Shown piece after piece: positions 1 to 6,079 of a DNA stretch of 6,079 nt. Each line of letters starts with the position of its first letter. The first letter of the stretch is position 1. The stretch comes from an uncultured Ignavibacteria bacterium (GTDB lineage: Bacteria; Bacteroidota; Ignavibacteria; Ignavibacteriales; Ignavibacteriaceae), in assembly GCA_937996765.1 (NCBI GenBank), contig CALKUG010000462.1:1-6079 (forward strand). The letters are read 5' to 3'. The position numbers and the translations under genes are program-made. Below the pieces are notes generated by a model, which searched no databases, had not been told where the DNA came from, and was given only the letters and a program-made list of their open reading frames with translations.

Positions 1-456
1 TTGGTATTAGCTATGCTCAGGTACTATTTGGGCGATGAAGATTTCTTTTTGGCGATTAAGGACTACTTAAATAAATACGCAAACTCAACTGCAACAACAG
101 CGGATTTAAAGTCCATTTTCGAAAAGCAATCTAAGAAAAATTTAACCGACTTTTTTAACGAATGGGTGTATCAAGCGGGTGTACCTGTAATTGATGTGGT
201 ATCGGTGCATACCAACAAAAAAGTTACTGTAACTGTTAAACAAGTACAGGGTAGTGAATGGGGAAATTATACTTGGTTACCGATTGGACTGAGTTTTATT
301 TCTGAAAACAATGAGACGTTTAATACTATTGTAACATTGCAGAATAAAGAGCAATCGTTTAGCGTTTCTGTTCCCTTTATTCCAACATCAATACAAGTGA
401 ACAAACACCCTGAATTCCGAGCTTTGATGCGAGTTCGCAAAAGCGAATTTGAATAA
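1..456 (+). CDS. M1-family metallopeptidase, C-terminal fragment (5' end outside window)
   Basis: The reading frame is open from the first base and ends at TAA 454-456, giving 151 residues. The TTG at base 1 is probably an internal Leu codon, because the first residues already lie inside a conserved helix. What is seen: an LAMLRYYLGDEDFF segment near residues 3-16, then a helical stretch ending in FFNEWVYQAGVPV around residues 51-63. In M1 zinc aminopeptidases these two segments follow the catalytic domain, where the typical forms are 'hMLRxxlGDexFf' and 'ffxqWvxxxGxP'. After that comes a roughly 85-residue beta-rich tail. The zinc-binding HExxH...E motif would lie upstream and is not in the window, so catalytic competence cannot be judged. 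There is no membrane segment and no obvious C-terminal sorting domain after the tail. The gene converges on meaB and has no evident functional link to the mutase genes. Family assignment is fairly sure; substrate and exact subfamily are unknown. Confidence 0.75.
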   Translation: MVLAMLRYYLGDEDFFLAIKDYLNKYANSTATTADLKSIFEKQSKKNLTDFFNEWVYQAGVPVIDVVSVHTNKKVTVTVKQVQGSEWGNYTWLPIGLSFISENNETFNTIVTLQNKEQSFSVSVPFIPTSIQVNKHPEFRALMRVRKSEFE

Positions 457-468
457 ACTAAAAACCGT

Positions 469-1620
469 TTAACTTCTGTATAAATCCAGAAGCATTGTTG
501 CCGCGGCAATGGGCAGTATGGATTCAGAATATATTTTGTTTTTTATATCCGGTAGTGCACTCTTTACGGCAGGATGATTATAAAAATTATCTTTTAATTC
601 ATCTTCAATTAATCGAAACACCCAATCAACAGTTTGTTTCTTCCGTCTTTCTTGAAACACACCCGATTCCATTGTAACCGCTTTAAATTTTTGCACTACT
701 TGCCAAAGTTCTTTAACACCGGTACCATTGAGTGCCGATGTTGTAAACGCCTTGGCATGCCAACCCGGAGTTGCAGGCAATAAATAGTGGAGAGCATTGT
801 TAAAATCTGCTTGTGCAATTTTTGCACGTTGTATGTTATCTCCTTCAGCTTTATTTACTGCAACAGCATCAACCAATTCCATTACACCACGTTTGATTCC
901 CTGTAATTCATCGCCTGCTCCTGCTATTTGAACAAGTAAAAAGAAATCAACCATTGAACGAACTGTTGTTTCACTTTGCCCAACGCCAACAGTTTCAATA
1001 AGAATGACATCGTACCCGGCTGCTTCACATACGAGCACAGTCTCACGGCTTTTACGAGCAACACCACCCAATGTACCTGCCGATGGGGAAGGACGAATAA
1101 AACAATTCATCTCACGGGAAAGTAATTCCATTCTGGTTTTGTCACCAAGTATCGAGCCCTTGGTAACAGTACTACTGGGGTCAATGGAAAGCACAGCAAC
1201 TTTTAATCCCTGATTAATCAAAAACATCCCTAACGATTCAATCAATGTGCTTTTGCCTGCTCCCGGTACACCGGTAATCCCGACACGCAGTGCATTACCT
1301 GCATGGGGTAATAACTTATGCAACACCTGTTGGGCTTTTTCTTGATGCGCAGCAGCATTGCTCTCGATAAGGGTGATAGTACGAGCCAGCAATGTGCGGT
1401 CGTTGCTCAATACTCCTGCAACCAATTCATCAACAGTAGGTTGCGGCTTTTTTGTAAAATTTTGTGTTGGGCGTGTTTCACTCATCGGTTTTTCACTTGG
1501 TAAACCATCATGTCTGGATTCTTTTCCCTTAACTACCTTTATTGCAAAAGCATCTCCTGCATTTTCAGGAACCCAATCGGGTTTATAAGATTCTTGCTCG
1601 TTTTCTTTTTCTTGATTCAT
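469..1620 (-). CDS. meaB: MeaB/ArgK-type G protein, methylmalonyl-CoA mutase chaperone
   Basis: This is a 383-residue cytoplasmic P-loop GTPase of the G3E/SIMIBI class (bacterial MeaB, human MMAA). Known family role: it controls adenosylcobalamin loading of the mutase and protects it from inactivation, using GTP hydrolysis. Seen in order: a variable N-terminal extension (about 1-60), Walker A GVPGAGKST (117-125), IDPSS with Asp147 (146-150), LGDKTRM with Asp160 (158-164), ETVGVGQSE with Glu209 (209-217), the switch III-like GDELQGIKRG with Gln240 and Lys243 (236-245), NKAEGD (256-261) and SALNGTG (295-301). The C-terminal part (about 320-383) is helical and fits the dimerisation region. The spacing Asp147/Asp160/Glu209/Lys243 matches my recollection of Asp92/Asp105/Glu154/Lys188 in Methylorubrum extorquens MeaB. 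Oddity: the G4 motif has Glu259 where Asp is usual. The start is uncertain, because the ATG at 1620 has only a weak AGAG upstream; Met46 (1485) would give about 338 residues, nearer the usual length, but has no better ribosome site. Confidence 0.95.
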   Translation of the reverse strand: MNQEKENEQESYKPDWVPENAGDAFAIKVVKGKESRHDGLPSEKPMSETRPTQNFTKKPQPTVDELVAGVLSNDRTLLARTITLIESNAAAHQEKAQQVLHKLLPHAGNALRVGITGVPGAGKSTLIESLGMFLINQGLKVAVLSIDPSSTVTKGSILGDKTRMELLSREMNCFIRPSPSAGTLGGVARKSRETVLVCEAAGYDVILIETVGVGQSETTVRSMVDFFLLVQIAGAGDELQGIKRGVMELVDAVAVNKAEGDNIQRAKIAQADFNNALHYLLPATPGWHAKAFTTSALNGTGVKELWQVVQKFKAVTMESGVFQERRKKQTVDWVFRLIEDELKDNFYNHPAVKSALPDIKNKIYSESILPIAAATMLLDLYRS

Positions 1621-1633
1621 AACACTCTATAAT

Positions 1634-1678
1634 AAAAAAGCTGTCTCTCATAGCCGGTTAACAGTAACAAGAGACAGC
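1634..1678 (-). terminator. Intrinsic terminator between mutB and meaB
   Basis: On the minus strand a perfect 9-bp stem, GCTGTCTCT (1678-1640 side: 1678-1670) pairing with AGAGACAGC (1648-1640), encloses a 21-nt loop and is followed directly by six T residues (1639-1634). The loop can form a small inner GTTA/TAAC stem. This is the layout of a Rho-independent terminator placed just after the mutB stop codon (1702-1704). It ends 13 nt before the meaB start codon at 1620, so transcripts from mutAB would be wholly or partly stopped before meaB. The long loop may make it leaky. No convincing meaB promoter is visible downstream of it. Confidence 0.75.
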
Positions 1679-1701
1679 CGAATAGTAATTAAATAACGTC
1701 T

Positions 1702-3885
1702 TTATTCAACAAATCGGTTGTTGATCTCTTCCATTATTTTAATTGCAGCAATGGGTATTTTAGTTCCCGGACCAAAAATTGCCGCAGCACCTGCTTTGTA
1801 GAGGTAATCGTAATCTTGGGCAGGTATTACACCGCCGGCAATTACAACTATATCTTCTCTACCAAGTTTCTTGAGTTCTTCAATCAACTGTGGAAGCAGT
1901 GTTTTATGACCAGCAGCAAGCGAGCTCATTCCAACGCAATGAACGTCGTTTTCCACAGCCATTTTTGCAGTTTCTTCGGGGGTTTGGAACAATGGACCAA
2001 CATCCACGTCAAATCCCATATCCGCGTACGCTGTCGCCACAACTTTTGCTCCGCGATCGTGCCCATCTTGTCCCATTTTTGCAATGAGAATACGAGGACG
2101 GCGACCTGCCTTCTGAGCAAAGTCTTCTGTCATAGTGCGAGCTTTTGTTACCATATTATCTTGCTCCGAACCATATTCAGTGCTGTAAACGCCTGAAACT
2201 GTACGGGTGACTGCTTGATAGCGTCCCGATACTTTTTCAATCGCAATAGAAATTTCGCCGAGTGTTGCACGAGCACGAGCAGCAATAACTGAAAGTTCGA
2301 GAAGATTGCCTTCTCCGCCTTCAGCACATTTTGTGATAGCTTCGAGTGCTGCCTGTACATCTGCTTCGTTTCTTTTTGCTTTCATTTCTTGAAGGCGTTT
2401 AATCTGTGAAAGACGAACGGCGGTGTTATCAACTTCAAGAATTTCGATTGGGTCTTCTTTATCAAGGCGGTATTTATTAACACCAACGATAGTTTCTTTA
2501 CCCGAGTCAATTCTTGCCTGTCTGCGAGCAGCTGCTTCTTCGATACGAAGTTTAGGAATACCTGCTTCAATTGCTTTAGTCATACCACCGAGTGATTCAA
2601 CTTCAAGTATATGTTCCCAACCTTTTTTAACGAGTTCGTTAGTAAGGGCTTCAACATAGTACGATCCGCCCCATGGGTCAATTACTTTACAAATTGATGT
2701 TTCATCTTGTAAGTATAATTGAGTGTTACGGGCGATGCGTGCTGAGAAGTCGGTAGGCAATGCAATTGCTTCATCCAATGAATTGGTGTGCAATGATTGG
2801 GTATGACCAAGAGATGCAGCCATTGCCTCGATACAAGTACGAATAACGTTGTTAAACGGATCTTGTTCGGTTAAGCTCCATCCGGAGGTTTGCGAGTGAG
2901 TACGCAGCGACATTGATTTTGCACTCTTCGGGTTAAACTGCTTAATGAGTTTAGCCCACAATAAACGGGCTGCGCGCATTTTGGCAATTTCCATAAAGTA
3001 GTTCATACCTTGTGCCCAGAAGAAGGAAAGTCGCGGTGCAAAAGCATCTACGCTCAATCCTGCTTTGATACCGGTGCGAACATATTCAAGTCCGTCTGCC
3101 AAAGTATAAGCCATTTCCAAATCTGCGGTTGCACCTGCTTCTTGCATGTGATAGCCGGAAATAGAAATGGAATTGAACTTAGGCATATTCTTCGATGAGA
3201 ACGAGAAAATATCTGCAATAATCTTCATCGACATTTCTGGTGGGTAAATGTAGGTATTACGAACCATATACTCCTTCAGAATATCATTCTGAATAGTACC
3301 AGTTAGCTGTTCCCATTTTACACCTTGCTCTTCAGCAGCAACAATATAAAATGCCATTATCGGAAGAACAGCTCCGTTCATTGTCATCGAAACCGACATT
3401 TTATCGAGCGGAATTTTATCGAAGAGAATTTTCATATCTTCGATGCTGTCAATAGCAACACCGGCTTTACCAACATCACCAACAACACGTTGATGGTCGG
3501 AATCGTATCCGCGGTGTGTTGCTAAATCGAAAGCAACCGAAAGACCCATCTGACCTGCGGCAAGATTTCTGCGATAAAAAGCATTACTTTCTTCGGCAGT
3601 CGAAAATCCAGCATACTGTCTTACTGTCCAAGGACGCACTACATACATGGTAGCATAGGGTCCGCGTAAAAACGGTGCCATACCTGAAAGATAGTTAACA
3701 TGTTCAAGACCTTGCACGTCCTCTTGTGAATAAACCGGCTTAACGTCGATTTGCTCCATGGTGCGCCATACAAAATCTTCAACTTTTTTACCGGTCGCTT
3801 TTTCAAACGCTCCGCGCCATTCCTTTTCGGAAGAAGCGGTACCACCGGCATTGATATTTATAGAGGTAAAATCCGGTTTTCTCAT
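1702..3885 (-). CDS. mutB: Methylmalonyl-CoA mutase large (catalytic, B12-binding) subunit
   Basis: The 727-residue protein, almost exactly the length of Propionibacterium MutB (728), carries out adenosylcobalamin-dependent interconversion of methylmalonyl-CoA and succinyl-CoA in the cytoplasm. Seen: an N-terminal arm (about 1-40), a TIM-barrel substrate domain (about 70-410) with RPWTVRQYAGF (84-94; Tyr91 equals the catalytic Tyr89), TIQND (197-201; Gln199 equals Gln197), Arg209 (Arg207), and SGYHMQEAGA (243-252; His246 equals His244). A linker follows (about 410-595), then the C-terminal Rossmann-like cobalamin domain with KMGQDGHDRG (603-612), Ser655-Leu656 and Gly684-Gly685. His609 is the expected lower axial cobalt ligand (base-off/His-on). 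All recognised active-site residues are present, so it should be active. It is downstream of mutA with a 4-nt ATGA overlap, and a terminator follows its stop. The start is supported by a GGAG 10 nt upstream and by full family length. The gene is also called scpA or mcmA in other organisms. Confidence 0.98.
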   Translation of the reverse strand: MRKPDFTSININAGGTASSEKEWRGAFEKATGKKVEDFVWRTMEQIDVKPVYSQEDVQGLEHVNYLSGMAPFLRGPYATMYVVRPWTVRQYAGFSTAEESNAFYRRNLAAGQMGLSVAFDLATHRGYDSDHQRVVGDVGKAGVAIDSIEDMKILFDKIPLDKMSVSMTMNGAVLPIMAFYIVAAEEQGVKWEQLTGTIQNDILKEYMVRNTYIYPPEMSMKIIADIFSFSSKNMPKFNSISISGYHMQEAGATADLEMAYTLADGLEYVRTGIKAGLSVDAFAPRLSFFWAQGMNYFMEIAKMRAARLLWAKLIKQFNPKSAKSMSLRTHSQTSGWSLTEQDPFNNVIRTCIEAMAASLGHTQSLHTNSLDEAIALPTDFSARIARNTQLYLQDETSICKVIDPWGGSYYVEALTNELVKKGWEHILEVESLGGMTKAIEAGIPKLRIEEAAARRQARIDSGKETIVGVNKYRLDKEDPIEILEVDNTAVRLSQIKRLQEMKAKRNEADVQAALEAITKCAEGGEGNLLELSVIAARARATLGEISIAIEKVSGRYQAVTRTVSGVYSTEYGSEQDNMVTKARTMTEDFAQKAGRRPRILIAKMGQDGHDRGAKVVATAYADMGFDVDVGPLFQTPEETAKMAVENDVHCVGMSSLAAGHKTLLPQLIEELKKLGREDIVVIAGGVIPAQDYDYLYKAGAAAIFGPGTKIPIAAIKIMEEINNRFVE

Positions 3886-3899
3886 TCTACTGAAGCTCC
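3882..3899 (-). promoter_or_regulatory. mutA/mutB ATGA overlap with mutB ribosome-binding site
   Basis: The mutB start codon (3885-3883) and mutA stop codon TGA (3884-3882) share bases as ATGA. A GGAG (3899-3896) lies inside the last mutA codons, with a 10-nt spacer to the mutB ATG. Overlaps of this kind usually give translational coupling by terminating ribosomes that restart, which fits an enzyme that needs equal amounts of its two subunits. The overlap is seen directly; coupling is inferred. Confidence 0.8.
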
Positions 3900-6059
3900 A
3901 ATCTTATTCAACAATTTTGAAAGAAGAGTATAAACATCGGCACCGAGGAAAATAAATTCATCAACACCTGCTGCTTTGTGACTTTCTATCTGATCTTTTG
4001 GGTATCCTGCAAGTACCACAGCCATATCACTCTTGAGTGATTTTACTTCTTTTACAAAAGTGGGCACAATCTCAGGATAGGTTTCATCAGTGGAACAGAG
4101 AACGCAAATCGAAGCACTCGACTCAGCCGCAGCTTTTGCAGCTTCTTCGGGTGATGAGAGACCAACAGAATAATCAATTAAGAATCCTGCGGTTTCAAAA
4201 AATCCGCGTGAAAAATCGGCACGACCTTTGTGTTGTTTTACACTTCCCATATTGGCAAGGAAAACCGTTGGTTTTGCGCCGTTCTTTTGTGCGAAAGCTT
4301 CTACTGCGTCACGCATTTTTTCGAATTGTTCAGATGAGCGAAGTGATGGCAGAGGAGTAATACTCATACTGCCTTTTGCAGAGGCACGGAATGCCTTAGC
4401 AATCTCACCAAGCGATGCCCCTGCGAGGGCTGCTTCCATAGCTGTTACAATTGGTTGCTGATTTTTGGTATTAGCAATGTCTTCCAACTGTTTGAGTATG
4501 GCTACGTTTTTCTCATGGTCACCGGATACTCTAAATTTCTGAAGATACTCAGCACGTTTATCGTGAATTGCTTGGAATTCAGGTAACCTATCTGCAATTT
4601 TTTCTTCTTTTGTGTTAGCATACATATTGTTACCAACAACAACTGATTTACGTTTTGCGATATCCTCAAGGCGTTTAACCGCAACCTTATTTACTTCTGC
4701 TTGGGGGAAACCTTCAGCGAGAGCTTTCTGCATTCCGCCTTTAGCTTCGATTTCTTGGAAGAGTTTCCAAGCAGCAGCAATAACATCAGCAGTTAATTTT
4801 TCGACGTAGTAACTTCCGCCTGCGGGGTCAACTACTGCATCTAAGTGAGATTCTTCACCAAGAATGATTTGAGTATTGCGTGCAATTCTGCGTGAGAATT
4901 CCGAAGGCAATCCAAACACTTCATCAAACGCTCCGGTGTGCATACTATCAACTCCGGCAATGGCGCCTGAAAAAGCTTCGGTGGTGGTACGAAGCATATT
5001 TACATACGGATCGTACTTTGTTTTATTGTATCTCGATGTTTTTGCGTTAATCACCATCTTAACAGCTTCTTCGGAAGCACCAAACTCAGTGGCAATTTTG
5101 CTCCACATATATCGAGCAGCTCTAAACTTTGCAATTTCCATAAAGTAATTAGAACCAATCGCAAAAGTGAAGCGGAAGCTTCTGAAAACATCGTTTACCT
5201 GAATGCCTTTTGCAAGCAAATTGCCTGCGTATTCAACACCAGATGCCAATGCAAAAGCGAGCTCTTGAACTGCGGATGCACCTGCATTGTGGTAAGGGGT
5301 AGAATCAACGCCAATGGTTCTGATATTGGGTGCAAAAGCATTTGCCCATCTGAGAACGGCTGTCATCTCATCAATCGAGTCATCAAAGTGAACCGGCATC
5401 GCTCCTTCTTGAGCAAGGAATCCGAGGGGGTCGGAAGTTATACTTCCGCTAAGCTTTGATGTATCAGTTTCATTTTTTTTGCAATAAGCTGCAAGCAGCG
5501 AGGTAAGTGGGAAAGCCGAATAACCGCAAGCAACGTGAACAGGATATTTTGTTAAATCAATACCACTGAATGCTCTGGTGATTGAGTTCAATCCTGAAAT
5601 CGAAACTCCACCATCACCAACTTCGCCAACTTTAGCGTAATCTGCATCAAGCCCTTTTTTTGTAGCCCTATCGATTGGTAAAGTTATGCTGTTTTGCCCG
5701 CGAGTTAAATCGTAGCGCAGCGCTTCGTTAAACTCTTCGGCCAAAGGATAAGGAATTTCTTGCGAAATCTCCCAACCCGATTGAACAAAACCCTCCGGCT
5801 TGGTACCGCGGACGTAATGTTTAAATCCGGGCATTTCACTTACATGGGGTAAATCTTTACTGTCATTATTTACATACAAGGGCTGTAAGCTAATGCCTTC
5901 GTATGTATTTGTTACTAACTTTTTATCGAATGGTGCTCCGTTAAGCTCTTGCTCAACTATCGCTTTCCACTCGCTGTACTCCGGGACGGGAAAATCTTTC
6001 AAAAGATTTAAATCTTTATCAAGCTTTATCTCCGGAGTTTTATTTAATTCATCGGACAT
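3882..6059 (-). CDS. mutA: Methylmalonyl-CoA mutase small (non-catalytic) subunit
   Basis: The 725-residue partner of MutB is homologous to it along its length but lacks the catalytic and cofactor residues, as expected for MutA, whose known role is structural in the alpha-beta heterodimer. Seen: an N-terminal segment with LLKDFPVPEYSEWK (19-32) and GAPFDKKL (41-48), HYVRGTKPEGF (81-91), a degenerate barrel (about 90-420) with TPYHNAGASAVQELA (254-268), EFSRRIARNTQ (387-397) and DPAGGSYYVEKL (411-422), a linker, and a B12-like fold (about 595-720). In that fold the DxHxxG motif is replaced by KQHKGR (608-613) after NMGSV, so cobalamin should not be ligated here. At 725 residues it is clearly longer than Propionibacterium MutA (638, from memory). 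It is the first gene of the visible operon; a promoter would lie beyond base 6079. The ATG at 6059 is supported by a well-spaced GGAG. The coding sequence contains runs of 8 and 7 A. Confidence 0.95.
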   Translation of the reverse strand: MSDELNKTPEIKLDKDLNLLKDFPVPEYSEWKAIVEQELNGAPFDKKLVTNTYEGISLQPLYVNNDSKDLPHVSEMPGFKHYVRGTKPEGFVQSGWEISQEIPYPLAEEFNEALRYDLTRGQNSITLPIDRATKKGLDADYAKVGEVGDGGVSISGLNSITRAFSGIDLTKYPVHVACGYSAFPLTSLLAAYCKKNETDTSKLSGSITSDPLGFLAQEGAMPVHFDDSIDEMTAVLRWANAFAPNIRTIGVDSTPYHNAGASAVQELAFALASGVEYAGNLLAKGIQVNDVFRSFRFTFAIGSNYFMEIAKFRAARYMWSKIATEFGASEEAVKMVINAKTSRYNKTKYDPYVNMLRTTTEAFSGAIAGVDSMHTGAFDEVFGLPSEFSRRIARNTQIILGEESHLDAVVDPAGGSYYVEKLTADVIAAAWKLFQEIEAKGGMQKALAEGFPQAEVNKVAVKRLEDIAKRKSVVVGNNMYANTKEEKIADRLPEFQAIHDKRAEYLQKFRVSGDHEKNVAILKQLEDIANTKNQQPIVTAMEAALAGASLGEIAKAFRASAKGSMSITPLPSLRSSEQFEKMRDAVEAFAQKNGAKPTVFLANMGSVKQHKGRADFSRGFFETAGFLIDYSVGLSSPEEAAKAAAESSASICVLCSTDETYPEIVPTFVKEVKSLKSDMAVVLAGYPKDQIESHKAAGVDEFIFLGADVYTLLSKLLNKIGASVE

Positions 6060-6066
6060 ATAGTAT

Positions 6067-6071
6067 CTCCA
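6067..6071 (-). promoter_or_regulatory. Ribosome-binding site of mutA
   Basis: TGGAG on the minus strand (6071-6067) precedes the mutA ATG (6059) with a 7-nt spacer. It is the best ribosome site of the three minus-strand genes and fixes the mutA start. The window ends 8 bases further upstream, so the promoter and any leader are out of view. Confidence 0.75.
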
Positions 6072-6079
6072 GAAATGAG

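Noticed and set aside
498..509. Perfect 12-bp palindrome TTGCCGCGGCAA near the 3' end of meaB, as a possible operator.
   Set aside because: It lies within codons for a conserved-looking Ala-Ala-Ala-Thr helix, at the gene's 3' end and far from any start. GCN-rich codons explain it.
1681..1710. Possible sigma70-like promoter for meaB on the minus strand (TTGAAT, 16 nt, TACTAT).
   Set aside because: Each box matches only 4 of 6 consensus bases, the FCB group uses different promoter sequences, and it would lie upstream of the terminator.
1816..2196. Open frame of 126 codons on the plus strand, opposite mutB.
   Set aside because: It is antisense to the conserved cobalamin domain of MutB, and its translation has no recognisable domain or clear ribosome site.
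4140..4270. Lost cobalamin-binding motif in MutA as a sign of a decaying gene.
   Set aside because: MutA subunits normally lack the DxHxxG motif. The frame is full length, the fold markers remain, and MutB next door has the intact site.
4037..4360. Open frame of 107 codons on the plus strand, opposite mutA.
   Set aside because: It is a shadow of the mutA frame; the translation is Gln/Arg/Leu-rich without family features.
1..6079. Mobile element, CRISPR array, tRNA/rRNA or riboswitch, including a B12 riboswitch upstream of mutA.
   Set aside because: No terminal repeats, spaced direct repeats, transposase or RNA-gene signatures were seen. Only 20 bases upstream of mutA are present, too few to judge a cobalamin riboswitch.

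Overview
The window is an ordinary metabolic locus from a bacterium with moderately AT-rich DNA (by eye about 40-45% GC). The MeaB sequence (LPHAGN...VGITGVPGAGKST, SMVDFFLL, GDELQGIKRG) and the heterodimeric mutase layout look most like the Bacteroidota/Chlorobiota/Ignavibacteria side of the FCB group. That placement is inference from remembered family sequences, not from a search.

Layout: bases 1-456 (+) are the 3' end of a gene that starts outside the window, read as the C-terminal part of an M1-family metallopeptidase. Everything else is on the minus strand and is read right to left: mutA (6059-3882, methylmalonyl-CoA mutase small subunit), mutB (3885-1702, catalytic large subunit), an 81-nt gap holding a clear intrinsic terminator, then meaB (1620-469, the mutase-protecting G protein). 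meaB and the peptidase gene converge with 12 nt between their stop codons. No stretch longer than 300 bases lacks a gene.

The three minus-strand genes form one functional unit. MutA and MutB form the adenosylcobalamin-dependent mutase that interconverts (R)-methylmalonyl-CoA and succinyl-CoA. MeaB gates cofactor loading and protects the mutase during turnover. The mutA stop and mutB start overlap as ATGA, which suits 1:1 subunit synthesis, while the terminator ahead of meaB would lower or uncouple chaperone expression. Neither epimerase nor propionyl-CoA carboxylase/transcarboxylase is in view, so the direction of the pathway (propionate use or propionate formation) cannot be told from this window.

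I do not see an undescribed system here. The points most worth a second look are a Glu in place of the canonical Asp in the MeaB NKxD guanine-recognition motif, the terminator between mutB and meaB, the N-terminal extension of MeaB, and the long form of MutA.
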